In this document: positions 1-8,386 of the stretch, piece after piece | Layout: every line of letters begins with the position of its first letter | Position numbering within the stretch: position 1 is the first letter of the stretch | Assembly (NCBI GenBank): GCA_041398225.1 | Contig: JAWKVD010000026.1 | Span: forward strand, 1 to 43,816 | Direction: 5' to 3' | Source of the DNA: JAWKVD01 sp041398225 | GTDB lineage: Bacteria > Pseudomonadota > Alphaproteobacteria > Caulobacterales > Hyphomonadaceae | Length of the DNA: 43,816 nt | Notes under the pieces: model-generated | The model's database searches: none | What the model was told of the DNA's origin: nothing | The model's input: only the letters and a program-made list of their open reading frames with translations | Program-made: the position numbers and the translations under genes

Positions 1-1022
1 TGGCGCACTTCGATCGCCCCAAGGGCAAGCGCGTGCCGGAGATGAGCCTCAAGCCGGTTCTCGAGCCCCTGTCGCGCCTGCTGGGCAAAACGGTGGCGTG
101 GGCCGACGACTGCATCGGCGAACCGGCGAAGGCCGCGATCGACGCGATGAAGCCGGGCGACGTCGCGCTGCTCGAAAACGTCCGCTACCACGCCGGCGAA
201 GAAAAGAACGATCCGGAGTTCGCCGCCGAGCTGGCCAAGCTGGGCGACATCTACGTCAACGACGCTTTCTCGGCCGCGCACCGCGCCCACGCCTCCACCG
301 AGGGCGTCGCGAAGCTGCTGCCGGCCTATCCGGGCCTGTCGATGGAGCGCGAACTGTCCGCGCTGGATGCGGCGCTGGGCAACCCCGAACGCCCGGTGAT
401 GGGCATTGTCGGCGGTTCGAAGGTCTCGACCAAGCTCGACCTGCTGCGCAACCTGGTCAGCAAGCTGGACAAGCTCGCCATCGGCGGCGGCATGGCCAAC
501 ACCTTCCTCTACGCGCAAGGGCATGAAGTCGGCGCGAGCTATTGTGAGAAAGACCTCGCCGACACGGCGCGCGAAATCATCAAGCTGGCCGGACAGAACA
601 ACTGCAAGCTGTTCCTGCCGCTCGACATCGTGGTCGCCGAGCAGATGGCCAAGGGCGTGCCGACGCGCGTGCGCAATCTCGGCGCCGTCGACGAGCATGA
701 GCGCATTCTCGACGCCGGCCCCGAAACGGTGACGCGCCTGAAGCGCGCCATGGCGAACTCGAAGACCCTGATCTGGAACGGCCCGCTGGGCGTGTTCGAG
801 ATCCCGCCTTTCGACAAGGGCACGGTCGAAGCCGCGCAGGCGGCGGCCGAACTGGTCAAGGAAGGCAAGCTGATCGCCGTCGCCGGCGGCGGCGACACGG
901 TCTCGGCGCTCAATCATGCCGGCGTCGCACACGACATGACCTTCGTCTCGACCGCGGGCGGCGCCTTCCTCGAATGGATGGAGGGCAAGCCCCTGCCCGG
1001 CGTCGAAGCGCTTAAAATCTAG
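1..1022 (+). CDS. pgk: Phosphoglycerate kinase, 5' end cut off by window
   Basis: Transfers phosphate from 1,3-bisphosphoglycerate to ADP in glycolysis (reversible in gluconeogenesis), in the cytosol. The reading frame is open from base 3, so about 339 C-terminal residues are visible of a family that is usually about 395 long; the first visible residues AHFDRPKGKR match the conserved N-domain loop. Other landmarks are GGSKVSTKLDLL (hinge and nucleotide side), NGPLGVFE, GGGDTVSAL (nucleotide loop) and STAGGAFLEW at the C-terminus. The stop is TAG at 1020-1022. The gene lies in the same direction as fba 1.8 kb downstream, an order familiar from Caulobacter relatives, though two unrelated genes intervene here. 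Identification is near certain; only the start is missing. Confidence 0.98.
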   Translation, partial: AHFDRPKGKRVPEMSLKPVLEPLSRLLGKTVAWADDCIGEPAKAAIDAMKPGDVALLENVRYHAGEEKNDPEFAAELAKLGDIYVNDAFSAAHRAHASTEGVAKLLPAYPGLSMERELSALDAALGNPERPVMGIVGGSKVSTKLDLLRNLVSKLDKLAIGGGMANTFLYAQGHEVGASYCEKDLADTAREIIKLAGQNNCKLFLPLDIVVAEQMAKGVPTRVRNLGAVDEHERILDAGPETVTRLKRAMANSKTLIWNGPLGVFEIPPFDKGTVEAAQAAAELVKEGKLIAVAGGGDTVSALNHAGVAHDMTFVSTAGGAFLEWMEGKPLPGVEALKI

Positions 1023-1063
1023 ATGCGGCAAACGAACCGGAGCGATTGAATGGACGGCGAGGC

Positions 1064-1492
1064 ATGACGCGACGGCTTCGAGCGGGCATCGACGGCGTCC
1101 TGTCGGCCTCGACGATCTGTTTCGCGCTGGCCGCGTGCACGCTCGCCCCCGCGCCGAAGACCGATCCTCCGCCGCCGGCCGTGGCCGAAGCGCCAGAGCC
1201 CGACGCGTCGCAGCCCGATGCGCTGGCGGGATCGCCCGAGATCGCGCAGGCGGCCGCACGCGAGATCAGCCCGGAGGAAATCCGGACGACCGGAGAGCAG
1301 CTCTATCAGGCGCGGTGCGCGACCTGCCATGAAACCGGCCGCGCGCCCTCGCGCCGCCAGATCGCAGCCAACACGCCGGAAGAAATCCTCGAAGCGCTCG
1401 ACACCGGCTTCATGGCGGCTGTCGCGCTGTTTCTGACGCCGGAACAGAAAACGATCCTGGCCAGCCATCTGAGCGAGACGGACGAGCCGTAG
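1064..1492 (+). CDS. Small c-type cytochrome lipoprotein
   Basis: 142 residues. The N-terminus is a lipoprotein signal: basic MTRRLR, a hydrophobic stretch, then lipobox ALAAC. A Pro/Ala/Glu-rich linker of about 45 residues follows, then a single mono-heme domain with the CATCH (CxxCH) heme-attachment motif. GFMAAVALFLTPEQKTILASHL near the C-terminus has the usual layout of a distal Met ligand followed by the last helix of class I cytochromes. The product is probably a membrane-tethered periplasmic electron carrier; its redox partner cannot be told from the neighbours. An in-frame TTG at 1046 would add six residues, but ATG 1064 gives a better signal peptide. The domain call is firm, the specific role unknown. 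Confidence 0.85.
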   Translation: MTRRLRAGIDGVLSASTICFALAACTLAPAPKTDPPPPAVAEAPEPDASQPDALAGSPEIAQAAAREISPEEIRTTGEQLYQARCATCHETGRAPSRRQIAANTPEEILEALDTGFMAAVALFLTPEQKTILASHLSETDEP

Positions 1493-1604
1493 ACGGCCGC
1501 CCGGCCCCACGAAAAAACCTGCGCCGATCGCCGCAGGCGCTTGCCTTCCCCGCCGCCCTTTGCCATCGCCTTCTTCACTCAGGGTTAGATGAACGAGGAC
1601 GCAC

Positions 1605-2534
1605 ATGACCATTCGATTTGACGGCAAGGTCGCCATCGTGACCGGCGGCGGCAACGGCCTTGGCCGGCAGCACTGCCTGCAGCTGGCGGCGCGCGGCGCC
1701 AAGGTGGTGGTCAACGATCTCGGCGGCTCCGTCGACGGTTCGGGCGGCTCGGTCTCGGCGGCCGAGGCGGTTGCGCAGGAAATCCGCGACGGCGGCGGCG
1801 AGGCGATGGGCAACGGCGCCGACATCACCAGGCTCGATCAGGTCGAGGCGATGGTCGAGGAAGCCAAGGCCAAGTGGGGCCGCGTCGACATCCTGATCAA
1901 CAACGCCGGCATCCTGCGCGACAAGACCTTCTCCAAGATGACGATGGACGACTTCAAGAAGGTCGTGGACGTGCACCTGTTCGGCACGGCCAACTGCACC
2001 AAGGCGGTCTGGGACACGATGCGCGAGCAGAACTATGGCCGCATCATGCTGACCTCCTCCGCGTCTGGCATCTACGGCAATTTCGGACAGTCCAACTACG
2101 GCGCCGCGAAAGCCGCGATGATCGGCCTGATGAACGTGCTGAGCCAGGAAGGCGCGAAGAACAACATCAAGGTCAACACGCTGGCGCCGACCGCGGCGAC
2201 GCGGATGCTGGAAGGGCTGATCCCCGAACAGGTCGCCAAGCTGATGGCGCCTGAACTGGTGTCGCCGGGGGTGCTGTACCTGATCAGCGACAACGCCCCG
2301 ACCAAGACGGTGCTGGGCGCCGGCGCGGGCTGCTTCTCCGTGGTTCACATCTACGAGACGCCGGCGGTGTTCCTGGGCGGGGAAAACGCCACGTGCGACG
2401 ATGTCGCGGCCAACTGGAGCAGGATCAGCGACAAGGCCGGCGAACAGCCGCTCGACGCCGCCTTCGCGCAGACCAACAAGTTCGTCGCCGCGGCCGCCGA
2501 GGCTCTTGGCGTCAAACTTCCGTCCGGCGAATAG
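1605..2534 (+). CDS. SDR family dehydrogenase, MFE-2-like (3-hydroxyacyl-CoA dehydrogenase type)
   Basis: 309 residues. The Rossmann motif TGGGNGLG sits near residue 13, NNAGI in the middle, and the catalytic Ser-Tyr-Lys set is in LTSSASGIYG and SNYGAAKAA. The 60-residue extension after the core (GCFSVVHIYETPAVFLGG and onward) is the feature of the dehydrogenase part of multifunctional beta-oxidation enzyme type 2 (HSD17B4-like) and its stand-alone bacterial relatives. Likely reaction: NAD(P)-dependent oxidation of a 3-hydroxyacyl-CoA. A GAGG ribosome-binding site lies 6 nt before the ATG. No hydratase or thiolase gene is adjacent, so the exact substrate remains open. Confidence 0.88.
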   Translation: MTIRFDGKVAIVTGGGNGLGRQHCLQLAARGAKVVVNDLGGSVDGSGGSVSAAEAVAQEIRDGGGEAMGNGADITRLDQVEAMVEEAKAKWGRVDILINNAGILRDKTFSKMTMDDFKKVVDVHLFGTANCTKAVWDTMREQNYGRIMLTSSASGIYGNFGQSNYGAAKAAMIGLMNVLSQEGAKNNIKVNTLAPTAATRMLEGLIPEQVAKLMAPELVSPGVLYLISDNAPTKTVLGAGAGCFSVVHIYETPAVFLGGENATCDDVAANWSRISDKAGEQPLDAAFAQTNKFVAAAAEALGVKLPSGE

Positions 2535-2542
2535 CCGCCTTC

Positions 2543-2563
2543 CCCGGCCCTACCGGGGCCGGG
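2543..2563. terminator. GC-rich hairpin after the SDR gene
   Basis: CCCGGCCC pairs perfectly with GGGCCGGG around the 5-nt loop TACCG, 9 nt after the SDR stop. There is no T-tract on either side, so it may be a weak terminator or an mRNA 3'-end stabiliser. The rest of 2564-2844 upstream of fba shows no convincing gene. Confidence 0.4.
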
Positions 2564-2844
2564 ACGACGGGTCAGAGCGTTCGATTCGCGCGTGGAGACA
2601 TGTTTTCATGCGCGGATCGCCGCTGCGGACGAACGCTCCGGAAGAACGCGCCCAAAGAACACGGCGTCAAAACGCTGCGGCGACCGAACGTCAGGACCGG
2701 ATGGAACAGGTTTTGCTGCAGCGATCCGGACCGGTCACAGTTGACCATCCGGGGCCCTGAAGCCAAAACGATCAGGTTTCAGAACCGGCTTTTCAGGCCG
2801 GGTTCACGGCCAGCTTTTTTGGCAGGATTCAAAGGGGAAAGTTC

Positions 2845-3930
2845 ATGGCGCGCATCACGCTCAGGCAGCTTCTCGATCACGCGGCGGAGAACGATTACGG
2901 CCTGCCGGCGTTCAACATCAACAATATGGAACAGGCCCTGGCCATCATGGAGGCCGCGGACGAGGTTAACGCGCCCGTGATCATGCAGGCCAGCCGCGGC
3001 GCGCGGAACTACGCCAACGACATCGTGCTGAAGCACCTGATCGACGCGATGGCCGAGATGTACCCGCACATCCCGCTGTGCATGCACCAGGACCACGGCA
3101 ACGGCCCGGCCACCTGCGCCACCGCCATCCAGTACGGCTTCACCTCGGTGATGATGGACGGTTCGCTGAAGGAAGACGCCAAGACGCCCGCCGACTACGA
3201 CTATAACGTCGACGTCACGCGCCGCGTGGTCGACATGGCGCACGCCTGCGGCGTTTCGGTCGAGGGCGAACTCGGCGTGCTCGGCTCGCTGGAGACGGGC
3301 ATGGGCGAAGCCGAAGACGGCCATGGCGCCGAAGGCAAGCTCGACCATTCGCAACTGCTCACCGATCCGGATCAGGCGGTCGAGTTCGTGAAGGCGACGC
3401 AGGTCGACGCGCTGGCCATCGCGATGGGCACCAGCCACGGCGCCTACAAATTCTCGCGCCAGCCGGACGGCGACGTTCTGGCGATGAACGTGATCGAGGA
3501 GATTCACGCCCGCCTGCCCGACACCCACCTGGTGATGCACGGCTCTTCGTCGGTGCCGCAGGAGCTGCAGGACATCATCAACCAGTATGGCGGTCAGATG
3601 CCGCAAACCTGGGGCGTTCCGGTCGAAGAGATCCAGCGCGGCATCAAGCATGGCGTGCGCAAGATCAACATCGACACCGACAACCGCATGGCGATCACCG
3701 GCGCGATCCGGAAAGTGTTCGCCGAGAAGCCGTCGGACTTCGATCCGCGCGCCTATCTCAAGCCCGCCAAGGAAGCGATGCGCGCCGTCTGCAAGCAGCG
3801 CTTCCTGGAATTCGGCTGCGAGGGCATGGCCGCGAAGATCAAGCCGCTCTCACTTGCCCAGATGGCGAAACGCTATGTCTCCGGCGAACTGACGCCGAAG
3901 ACCGGCAAGCTCGCCCAGGCGGCCGAGTAG
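2845..3930 (+). CDS. fba: Class II fructose-bisphosphate aldolase
   Basis: 361 residues. Zinc-dependent cleavage of fructose-1,6-bisphosphate to glyceraldehyde-3-phosphate and dihydroxyacetone phosphate (and the reverse). Zn and catalytic residues are visible as H81-Q-D83-H84-G, EGELGVLG, GTSHGAYKF and MHGSSSVP, followed by the phosphate-binding KINIDTDNR. Length and the NYAND/QYGFTSVMMDGS motifs fit the class II subtype of the Calvin-cycle CbbA family used by many alphaproteobacteria. AAAGGGGAAA, 6 nt before the ATG, is a strong ribosome-binding site. It forms a glycolytic pair with pgk upstream, but a 310-bp leader suggests its own promoter. Confidence 0.97.
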   Translation: MARITLRQLLDHAAENDYGLPAFNINNMEQALAIMEAADEVNAPVIMQASRGARNYANDIVLKHLIDAMAEMYPHIPLCMHQDHGNGPATCATAIQYGFTSVMMDGSLKEDAKTPADYDYNVDVTRRVVDMAHACGVSVEGELGVLGSLETGMGEAEDGHGAEGKLDHSQLLTDPDQAVEFVKATQVDALAIAMGTSHGAYKFSRQPDGDVLAMNVIEEIHARLPDTHLVMHGSSSVPQELQDIINQYGGQMPQTWGVPVEEIQRGIKHGVRKINIDTDNRMAITGAIRKVFAEKPSDFDPRAYLKPAKEAMRAVCKQRFLEFGCEGMAAKIKPLSLAQMAKRYVSGELTPKTGKLAQAAE

Positions 3931-4166
3931 CCGAACCGGCGCACGCCCCGGCGCGCGAGTTTTGATCGACATTGCCTGATATTTCGGCCCCGCGGCTAGC
4001 GAGCGGCGCCGATTCGCGCGTCACAAGAAAAAGCTCCCTGATTGGGGCGGTCTGATTCGCGTTGCTGGCTTATGGCATAGCGCTTGCCGGTCGCGTTCTG
4101 TTTAGTGCGGCGACAGGCTGGCTGCGGGGAAATGGCCGGCGAAGCAACGGACGCTGCGGGGAGATC

Positions 4167-5396
4167 ATGTCCACATACGACCTTACCGCGTGGCCCCTGT
4201 TCCGGAGCGTCATCGACGACCCCGACGCCGCCGAACGCAAGCCTCGCACATGCTTCGTCATCTGCGCGGGCAAGGCGGCCGGTCCCGACCGGCAACGTCA
4301 TACCGACATTGTGTGGAAGTATGTGCTGCGTCCGGCGCTGCTCGACACCGACCACGCGCTGGCGCGCACGCCCGAGGAAAACAGCGGAAGCGTCGACATT
4401 CGCGCCATGCTGGCCGCCGACATCGTGGTCGCGATCGCCTCGGGCCGCGATCCGGACGTGTATTACGCCGTCGCCCTGGCGCAGGCGGCCTCGCGCCCGC
4501 TCGTGATCCTGGTCGAAGAAGGCCAGGAGCTGGGCTTCGATCCGGCCGGCGCGCCGGTCGTGACCTACAGCCTCGACCCGGACTCGGTGTTCAGCGCGGT
4601 CAATGTCCGCAAGCTTCAGGCGGCGCTGCAGGGTTTCCTGGCGGGCGAAACGCCGGCGCCGAACGGACTGATCCAGCGCACGTCGGCGCTCGGCGGGGCG
4701 AGCGTCTATGAACGCTCGCGGCAGTTCACCTACGACCAGCGCATCCAGATGCTGCGCGATGCGCGCGTGCGCATCGACATCATGGGCATCGCCAACATGG
4801 CGCTGGCGCTTCACCCGGACATGATGGAGGTGATGCGTCTGCGTTCGGGCGAGCCGATCGAGATCCGCGTGCTGCAGTGCGCGCCCGGCAACCCGATCCT
4901 GTCCTCGCTGATCGGCGTGAAGGACGTCGATCAGGTCGCGGCGGTGAAGTCCGAGATCGAGGCGGCGGGCGAAGCCTGGCGGCGGTTGATGGAATCCCAG
5001 GAGCTGGACCTTTCGCTGACGGTTCGTCGCGCGCAGGCGACCGCCATTCTCAACAGCGCCATCATCACCGAACACGGCGTGGTGACGACGCCCTATCTCT
5101 ACAGCCAGGCGACGGCCGAAAGCCCCACCATCCGCGCCGAGGCGGGCAGCGCCTATCACCGCGTGATGATGAACGAGTTCGACGCCGTATGGGCCGAAGC
5201 CGCCACCCATTTCCGCTATGAACGGCGCAAGCCGCAGCGCGCCGCCACGGGCCCCGCCAATCTCAACGTTCCGGCCCCGCCCGGGGCCATGAACGGGCAC
5301 TCCTCGCGGCCCAGCGAGCCTGCGCCCGCCGAAGCCCCGCCGGCCGAGCGCCAGCGGCAGGGTTTCTCGTTCCGCGGCCTCGGCGGCGGCAACTAG
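4167..5396 (+). CDS. Nucleoside deoxyribosyltransferase-like domain fused to a PLD-like (DUF5919-type) domain
   Basis: 409 residues; not a gene I can name. Residues about 25-165 look like the TIR-related nucleoside 2-deoxyribosyltransferase fold: TCFVICAGKA as the first strand and loop, then IRAMLAADIVVAIASG, DPDVYYAVALAQA and PLVILVEE, which mirror the usual ADLVIADLTG / NPNVFYELGIAHA / RPVILI pattern. The Glu that this family has after the Tyr (YELG) is Ala here (YYAVA), so enzymatic activity is doubtful. Residues about 190-350 (QRIQMLRDARVRIDIMGI, IEIRVLQCAPGNPI, then TTPYLYSQA and FDAVWAEA) resemble a PLD-like sensory domain without HKD motifs. The tail is Pro/Ala-rich and ends in RGLGGGN. 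The start is ATG 4167 behind GGGGAG; an upstream in-frame start at 4062 has no such site. Domain calls are by eye. Confidence 0.6.
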   Translation: MSTYDLTAWPLFRSVIDDPDAAERKPRTCFVICAGKAAGPDRQRHTDIVWKYVLRPALLDTDHALARTPEENSGSVDIRAMLAADIVVAIASGRDPDVYYAVALAQAASRPLVILVEEGQELGFDPAGAPVVTYSLDPDSVFSAVNVRKLQAALQGFLAGETPAPNGLIQRTSALGGASVYERSRQFTYDQRIQMLRDARVRIDIMGIANMALALHPDMMEVMRLRSGEPIEIRVLQCAPGNPILSSLIGVKDVDQVAAVKSEIEAAGEAWRRLMESQELDLSLTVRRAQATAILNSAIITEHGVVTTPYLYSQATAESPTIRAEAGSAYHRVMMNEFDAVWAEAATHFRYERRKPQRAATGPANLNVPAPPGAMNGHSSRPSEPAPAEAPPAERQRQGFSFRGLGGGN

Positions 5397-5447
5397 ATAC
5401 GTCTGGCGCCGCTTGACGCGCGCGCGCGGCGGCGCCACTGCGCAGCC

Positions 5448-6113
5448 ATGTCCGAGACACCCGCCCGACGCTGCCGGCTCTACCTCATCACGCCGCCGGT
5501 CATTGCCGACATCGAGGCCTTCGCCGGCCAGCTGGAAGCCGCGCTCGAAGCGGGCGACGTGGCGTGCCTGCAGATCCGCCTGAAGTCGCGCGCGGGCGTG
5601 GCCGCCAGCGACGCCGAGATCGAGGCCGTCACCCGCCGGGTGCTGAAACCGGCGCAGGCGAAGGACGTCGCCGTGCTGATCAACGACCGCCCAGACCTGG
5701 CCAAGGCCCTCGGCGCGGACGGGGTGCATATCGGCCAGGGCGACGCCGGCTATGCGGAGGCCCGCCGCGCGGTGGGACCCAACGCCATTGTCGGCGTGAC
5801 CTGCCATGACTCGCGGCATCTCGGCCTTGAAGCCGCCGAGGCCGGAGCGGACTATGTCGCGTTCGGCGCCTTCTACCCCACCGACACCAAGGACGCGGCG
5901 ACCCGCGCCGACCCCGCCCTTCTGACCTGGTGGCAGGAGATGATCGAGGTTCCGTGCGTGGCGATCGGCGGCGTCACCCCCGCCAACGCCCGCCCCCTGG
6001 TGGAGGCGGGCGCGGATTTCCTCGCCGTTTCATCCGGCGTGTGGGCGCATGAAGGCGGGCCGGCCGAGGCGGTGGCCCGCTTCAACGCGCTGTTCGACGA
6101 GCTGGCGTCCTAG
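5448..6113 (+). CDS. thiE: Thiamine phosphate synthase
   Basis: 221 residues. Joins HMP-pyrophosphate and the thiazole phosphate to give thiamine monophosphate. Family signatures appear in order on a TIM barrel: CLQIRLK (strand 2), LINDRPDLAKALGADGVHIG with GQGD (pyrophosphate and Mg site), VGVTCHD, DYVAFGAFYPTDTK and IGGVTPANARPLVEAGADF. CLQIRLK replaces the more common vQlReK, a variation seen in alphaproteobacteria. The gene follows the NDT-like gene by 51 bp. Its TAG stop shares the 4 bp CTAG (6110-6113) with the stop of the convergent DUF4282 gene. No other thi gene or THI-box is visible here. Confidence 0.93.
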   Translation: MSETPARRCRLYLITPPVIADIEAFAGQLEAALEAGDVACLQIRLKSRAGVAASDAEIEAVTRRVLKPAQAKDVAVLINDRPDLAKALGADGVHIGQGDAGYAEARRAVGPNAIVGVTCHDSRHLGLEAAEAGADYVAFGAFYPTDTKDAATRADPALLTWWQEMIEVPCVAIGGVTPANARPLVEAGADFLAVSSGVWAHEGGPAEAVARFNALFDELAS

Positions 6114-6424
6114 GTCGCGGGCGGCGGAGCCGACCGGTCCCTGGTGATCGACTTCAGTTCCGACAGATCGTTGGCGATCTTGAACAGAATGATGAACAGC
6201 TCGCAGTAGAAGCGCCAGAAGATCAGGCCGATGAGCCCGCCGATGGGCGCGAACACGATCATGCCGAGCCCCATCATGAAGCTGTACCGCATGGCGCTGA
6301 AGCCCATGAAGAAGTAGCTCAGCACGCCGAGAACGATGCCGATGATGCCGATCCAGTAGATCACCTTGACCAGCACGCTGCCGATCAGCTTGTCGAAACT
6401 CAGAAACCGATTCACGAATTCCAT
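6110..6424 (-). CDS. DUF4282 family inner-membrane protein
   Basis: 104 residues with at least two strongly hydrophobic segments (VKVIYWIGIIGIVLGVLSYF and a second run ending in PIGGLIGLIFWRFYCELFII). The pattern FLSFDKLIG at the start, and WRFYCELFIILFKIANDLSELK after the last membrane segment, are typical of DUF4282. Function unknown in the family. It is transcribed against thiE and shares its last four bases with the thiE stop, so the two mRNAs overlap at their 3' ends unless terminated early. Its start lies about 165 bp from the inositol monophosphatase start, so the two share a divergent promoter region. Confidence 0.8.
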   Translation of the reverse strand: MEFVNRFLSFDKLIGSVLVKVIYWIGIIGIVLGVLSYFFMGFSAMRYSFMMGLGMIVFAPIGGLIGLIFWRFYCELFIILFKIANDLSELKSITRDRSAPPPAT

Positions 6425-6589
6425 CTCAGCCCTCCAGGATGGTTAACCCGTGCGACCACAACGCGCAGGGGCATATTCGTCAAGCCCGGCGCGAACCGGG
6501 CATGACCGGACCCGCCAATGACCGATCCGGCGGCGGATTCGGTTACGAATAGCTTGACGCCCGAAGTCCCCGCGCCTAACGGCCCTTCG

Positions 6590-7393
6590 ATGTCCCGACC
6601 CTCTCCCACTGTCTCCGTCATGATGGACGCGGCCCGCGCGGCCGGTCGCCGCCTGCTGCGCGATTTCGGCGAGGTCGAGAACCTCCAGGTCTCGCGCAAG
6701 GGCCCGGCCGACTTCGTCTCCGCCGCCGACCGCAAGGCCGAGGAGATTATCCGCGAACGACTGGAGAAGGCCCGCCCCGGCTACGGCTTCCTGATGGAGG
6801 AGTCCGGATCGGTCGAGGGCACCGACAAGACCCACCGTTTCATCGTCGACCCGCTCGACGGCACGCTGAACTTCCTTCACGGCATGCCGCACTTCTCGAT
6901 CTCGATCGGGCTTGAGCGCGAGGGCGAACTGCGCGCGGGCGTGGTGTTCGACCCGATCCGCAACGAGCTGTTCTGGGCCGAGACCGGCGAAGGCGCGTGG
7001 CTGGAGAACCGCCGCCTGAAGGTCGCCGCGCGGCGCAAGCTGTCCGAGTCGATCGTCACCACGGGCATTCCGCAGCTTGGCGTGCCGGGCTTCGACACCT
7101 TCATGAAAGAGGCGACGATCCTGCAGGCCGAAGTCGCGGCGATCCGCCGTCTGGGCTCGGCCGCGCTCGATCTCGCCTGGGTCGCCGCCGGCCGGTTCGA
7201 CGGGTATTGGGAGCGCAATCTGAAGCTGTGGGACGTGGCGGCCGGTTTCGTGCTGGTGCGCGAAGCGGGCGGCAAGGTCGTCGGCCTCAACGGGGCGAAG
7301 CCCGAGGCGGGAAGCTTCACGGCGGGCAATCCGAGCGTCGCGGTCAAACTGGCCGAACGCATCGAAGGCAAGGTGCCGAGCCGCAAGGGCTAG
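6590..7393 (+). CDS. Inositol monophosphatase family protein
   Basis: 267 residues, the usual length for this Mg-dependent, Li-sensitive phosphatase family. Metal-binding motifs are present: GPADFVSAADRKAEE, EESGS, then DPLDGTLNFLHG (the DPxDGT signature), and WDVAAGFVLVREAGG near the C-terminus (WDxAAG signature). The likely substrate is myo-inositol-1-phosphate or a related sugar phosphate; SuhB-type rRNA functions of the family are possible but not shown. I chose ATG 6590 (MSRPSPTVSV) because the family starts just before the first helix; the in-frame ATG 6518 would add 24 residues without known homology. Together with fba and thiE it makes up a neighbourhood seen in Caulobacter relatives. 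Confidence 0.9.
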   Translation: MSRPSPTVSVMMDAARAAGRRLLRDFGEVENLQVSRKGPADFVSAADRKAEEIIRERLEKARPGYGFLMEESGSVEGTDKTHRFIVDPLDGTLNFLHGMPHFSISIGLEREGELRAGVVFDPIRNELFWAETGEGAWLENRRLKVAARRKLSESIVTTGIPQLGVPGFDTFMKEATILQAEVAAIRRLGSAALDLAWVAAGRFDGYWERNLKLWDVAAGFVLVREAGGKVVGLNGAKPEAGSFTAGNPSVAVKLAERIEGKVPSRKG

Positions 7394-8063
7394 GCGGCGC
7401 TTCGACTTAGGCTCCATCTTCCGTTTTTCGTGCGCGGGTTTTTCCGGCGGCTGCGTTTGCGCATGCGGTGTTGTTCGGACTGGCCGTAGGCCATCCGGGA
7501 TGCCGTGTGCGTCCCCCGCCTTGTTGGCTGGCTTCTGCGTTCAAGTCCGCAGAAGCATGGGGAGGCCGGGGCGCGTGGGGCCGCGCCGGGTAAGTTGCCA
7601 ACCCTCTCCTTTCGGGAGGTGGAGCTGGCGTAAGACGCGATCGTCACGCGCCCCGCGGCCGGTTTGAGATCCGGTGCGGCTGGCGGGTTTGGCTGGGGAA
7701 CACCGGTTGCGTCTCGATCGTCAGAGATCGCACGGCCCACGTCCAGCATTTGGACCCATTTCCGCATCCCGGACCCGCGTGCAGATCTCTCCGCGAGACC
7801 TGGAACCCCGGTTTCGACACCCCGGAGCCTGTTTGCATGAGCCGGTTTCCACGAGCTTCCCGGGAGGTCACCCCGGGCGTTGGTCGGACGAAGCGTCTTG
7901 TCCACGCTGCGCCCGCTTCGCGGACCTGGTCTCAACACGCCGGCCGGCGCCTGACATTCGATGGACTCGGAGACGTCTCCCGAACCCTCCCCGCGCCAGA
8001 CACGAGGAGAAATATGGGCGACGGAAAAGTGGGTCGGATAAGTTTGCGACCACCCCCTCCGTC

Positions 8064-8116
8064 TCGCTTCGCCCTTCGGGCTTGCGATCCACCTCCCCCG
8101 CCAAAGGCGGTGGAGG
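8064..8116. repeat. Composite REP-like double hairpin
   Basis: Hairpin 1 (8064-8087): TCGC..GCCC, loop TTC, GGGC..GCGA. Hairpin 2 (8092-8116): CCTCC-C-CCGCC, loop AAA, GGCGG-T-GGAGG, ten pairs with one C/T mismatch. This layout (TCGCTTCGC... next to CCTCCCCCGCC...GGAGG) recalls extragenic palindromic repeats scattered in alphaproteobacterial genomes; copy number cannot be judged from this window. Confidence 0.6.
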
Positions 8117-8163
8117 AAAGACGCCGTCGTTGTTGCTGGACAGTTGCGAAGCCGCACACCGGC

Positions 8164-8353
8164 TGTCATCCCGGGCGAGGCCGCGGACGAAGTCCGGCCG
8201 AGACCCGGGACCCATCGAGAGACCGTCCCGGTTGATGCCCTCCGGCCGCAGGCCTTCGGGCGTTCGTCGCTGAAATCGCAATGCGATTTCCGCCTGCGGC
8301 GCCGCTTCTCACGGTCCCGGCTCGCGCCGCTGCGCGGCTTGGCCGGGATGACA
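8164..8353. repeat. Long imperfect palindrome, interspersed-repeat type
   Basis: The ends are exact inverted copies: TGTCATCCCGG at 8164-8174 and CCGGGATGACA at 8343-8353. Inside are further partly matching arms (GACCCGGGACC near 8210, GGTCCCGGCTCG near 8320) and a perfect 19-bp palindrome GAAATCGCAATGCGATTTC at 8272-8290. GTCATCCCGG-ended palindromes are common extragenic elements in proteobacteria. The whole could fold into one long RNA hairpin at the 3' end of either neighbour. Confidence 0.65.
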
Positions 8354-8386
8354 AGCGTGGGTGGCGGCGAGCGGGGCTGACCGGCT

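Larger units (their letters stand above)
7394..8386. other. About 1 kb gene-free stretch rich in extragenic repeats
   Basis: No coding sequence here is believable. Open frames exist on both strands but they are Arg/Pro/Ser-rich and have no domain pattern. The region holds short hairpins near 7595-7622, a pair of REP-like dyads (8064-8116) and a long imperfect palindrome (8164-8353). It separates the + strand IMPase gene from the - strand rmuC gene, so it is the 3' end of both transcripts. Confidence 0.75.

Noticed and set aside
1519..1537. Hairpin CCTGCG-N8-CGCAGG after the cytochrome gene
   Set aside because: Only six pairs with an 8-nt loop and no T-tract downstream; too weak to call a terminator.
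2535..2844. Small genes in the gap between the SDR gene and fba
   Set aside because: Frames on both strands are Arg/Ser-rich and lack ribosome-binding sites; the gap is best read as 3' hairpin plus fba leader.
4062..4166. Upstream start extending the NDT-like protein by 35 residues
   Set aside because: No ribosome-binding site before 4062 and no conserved pattern, while GGGGAG lies before ATG 4167.
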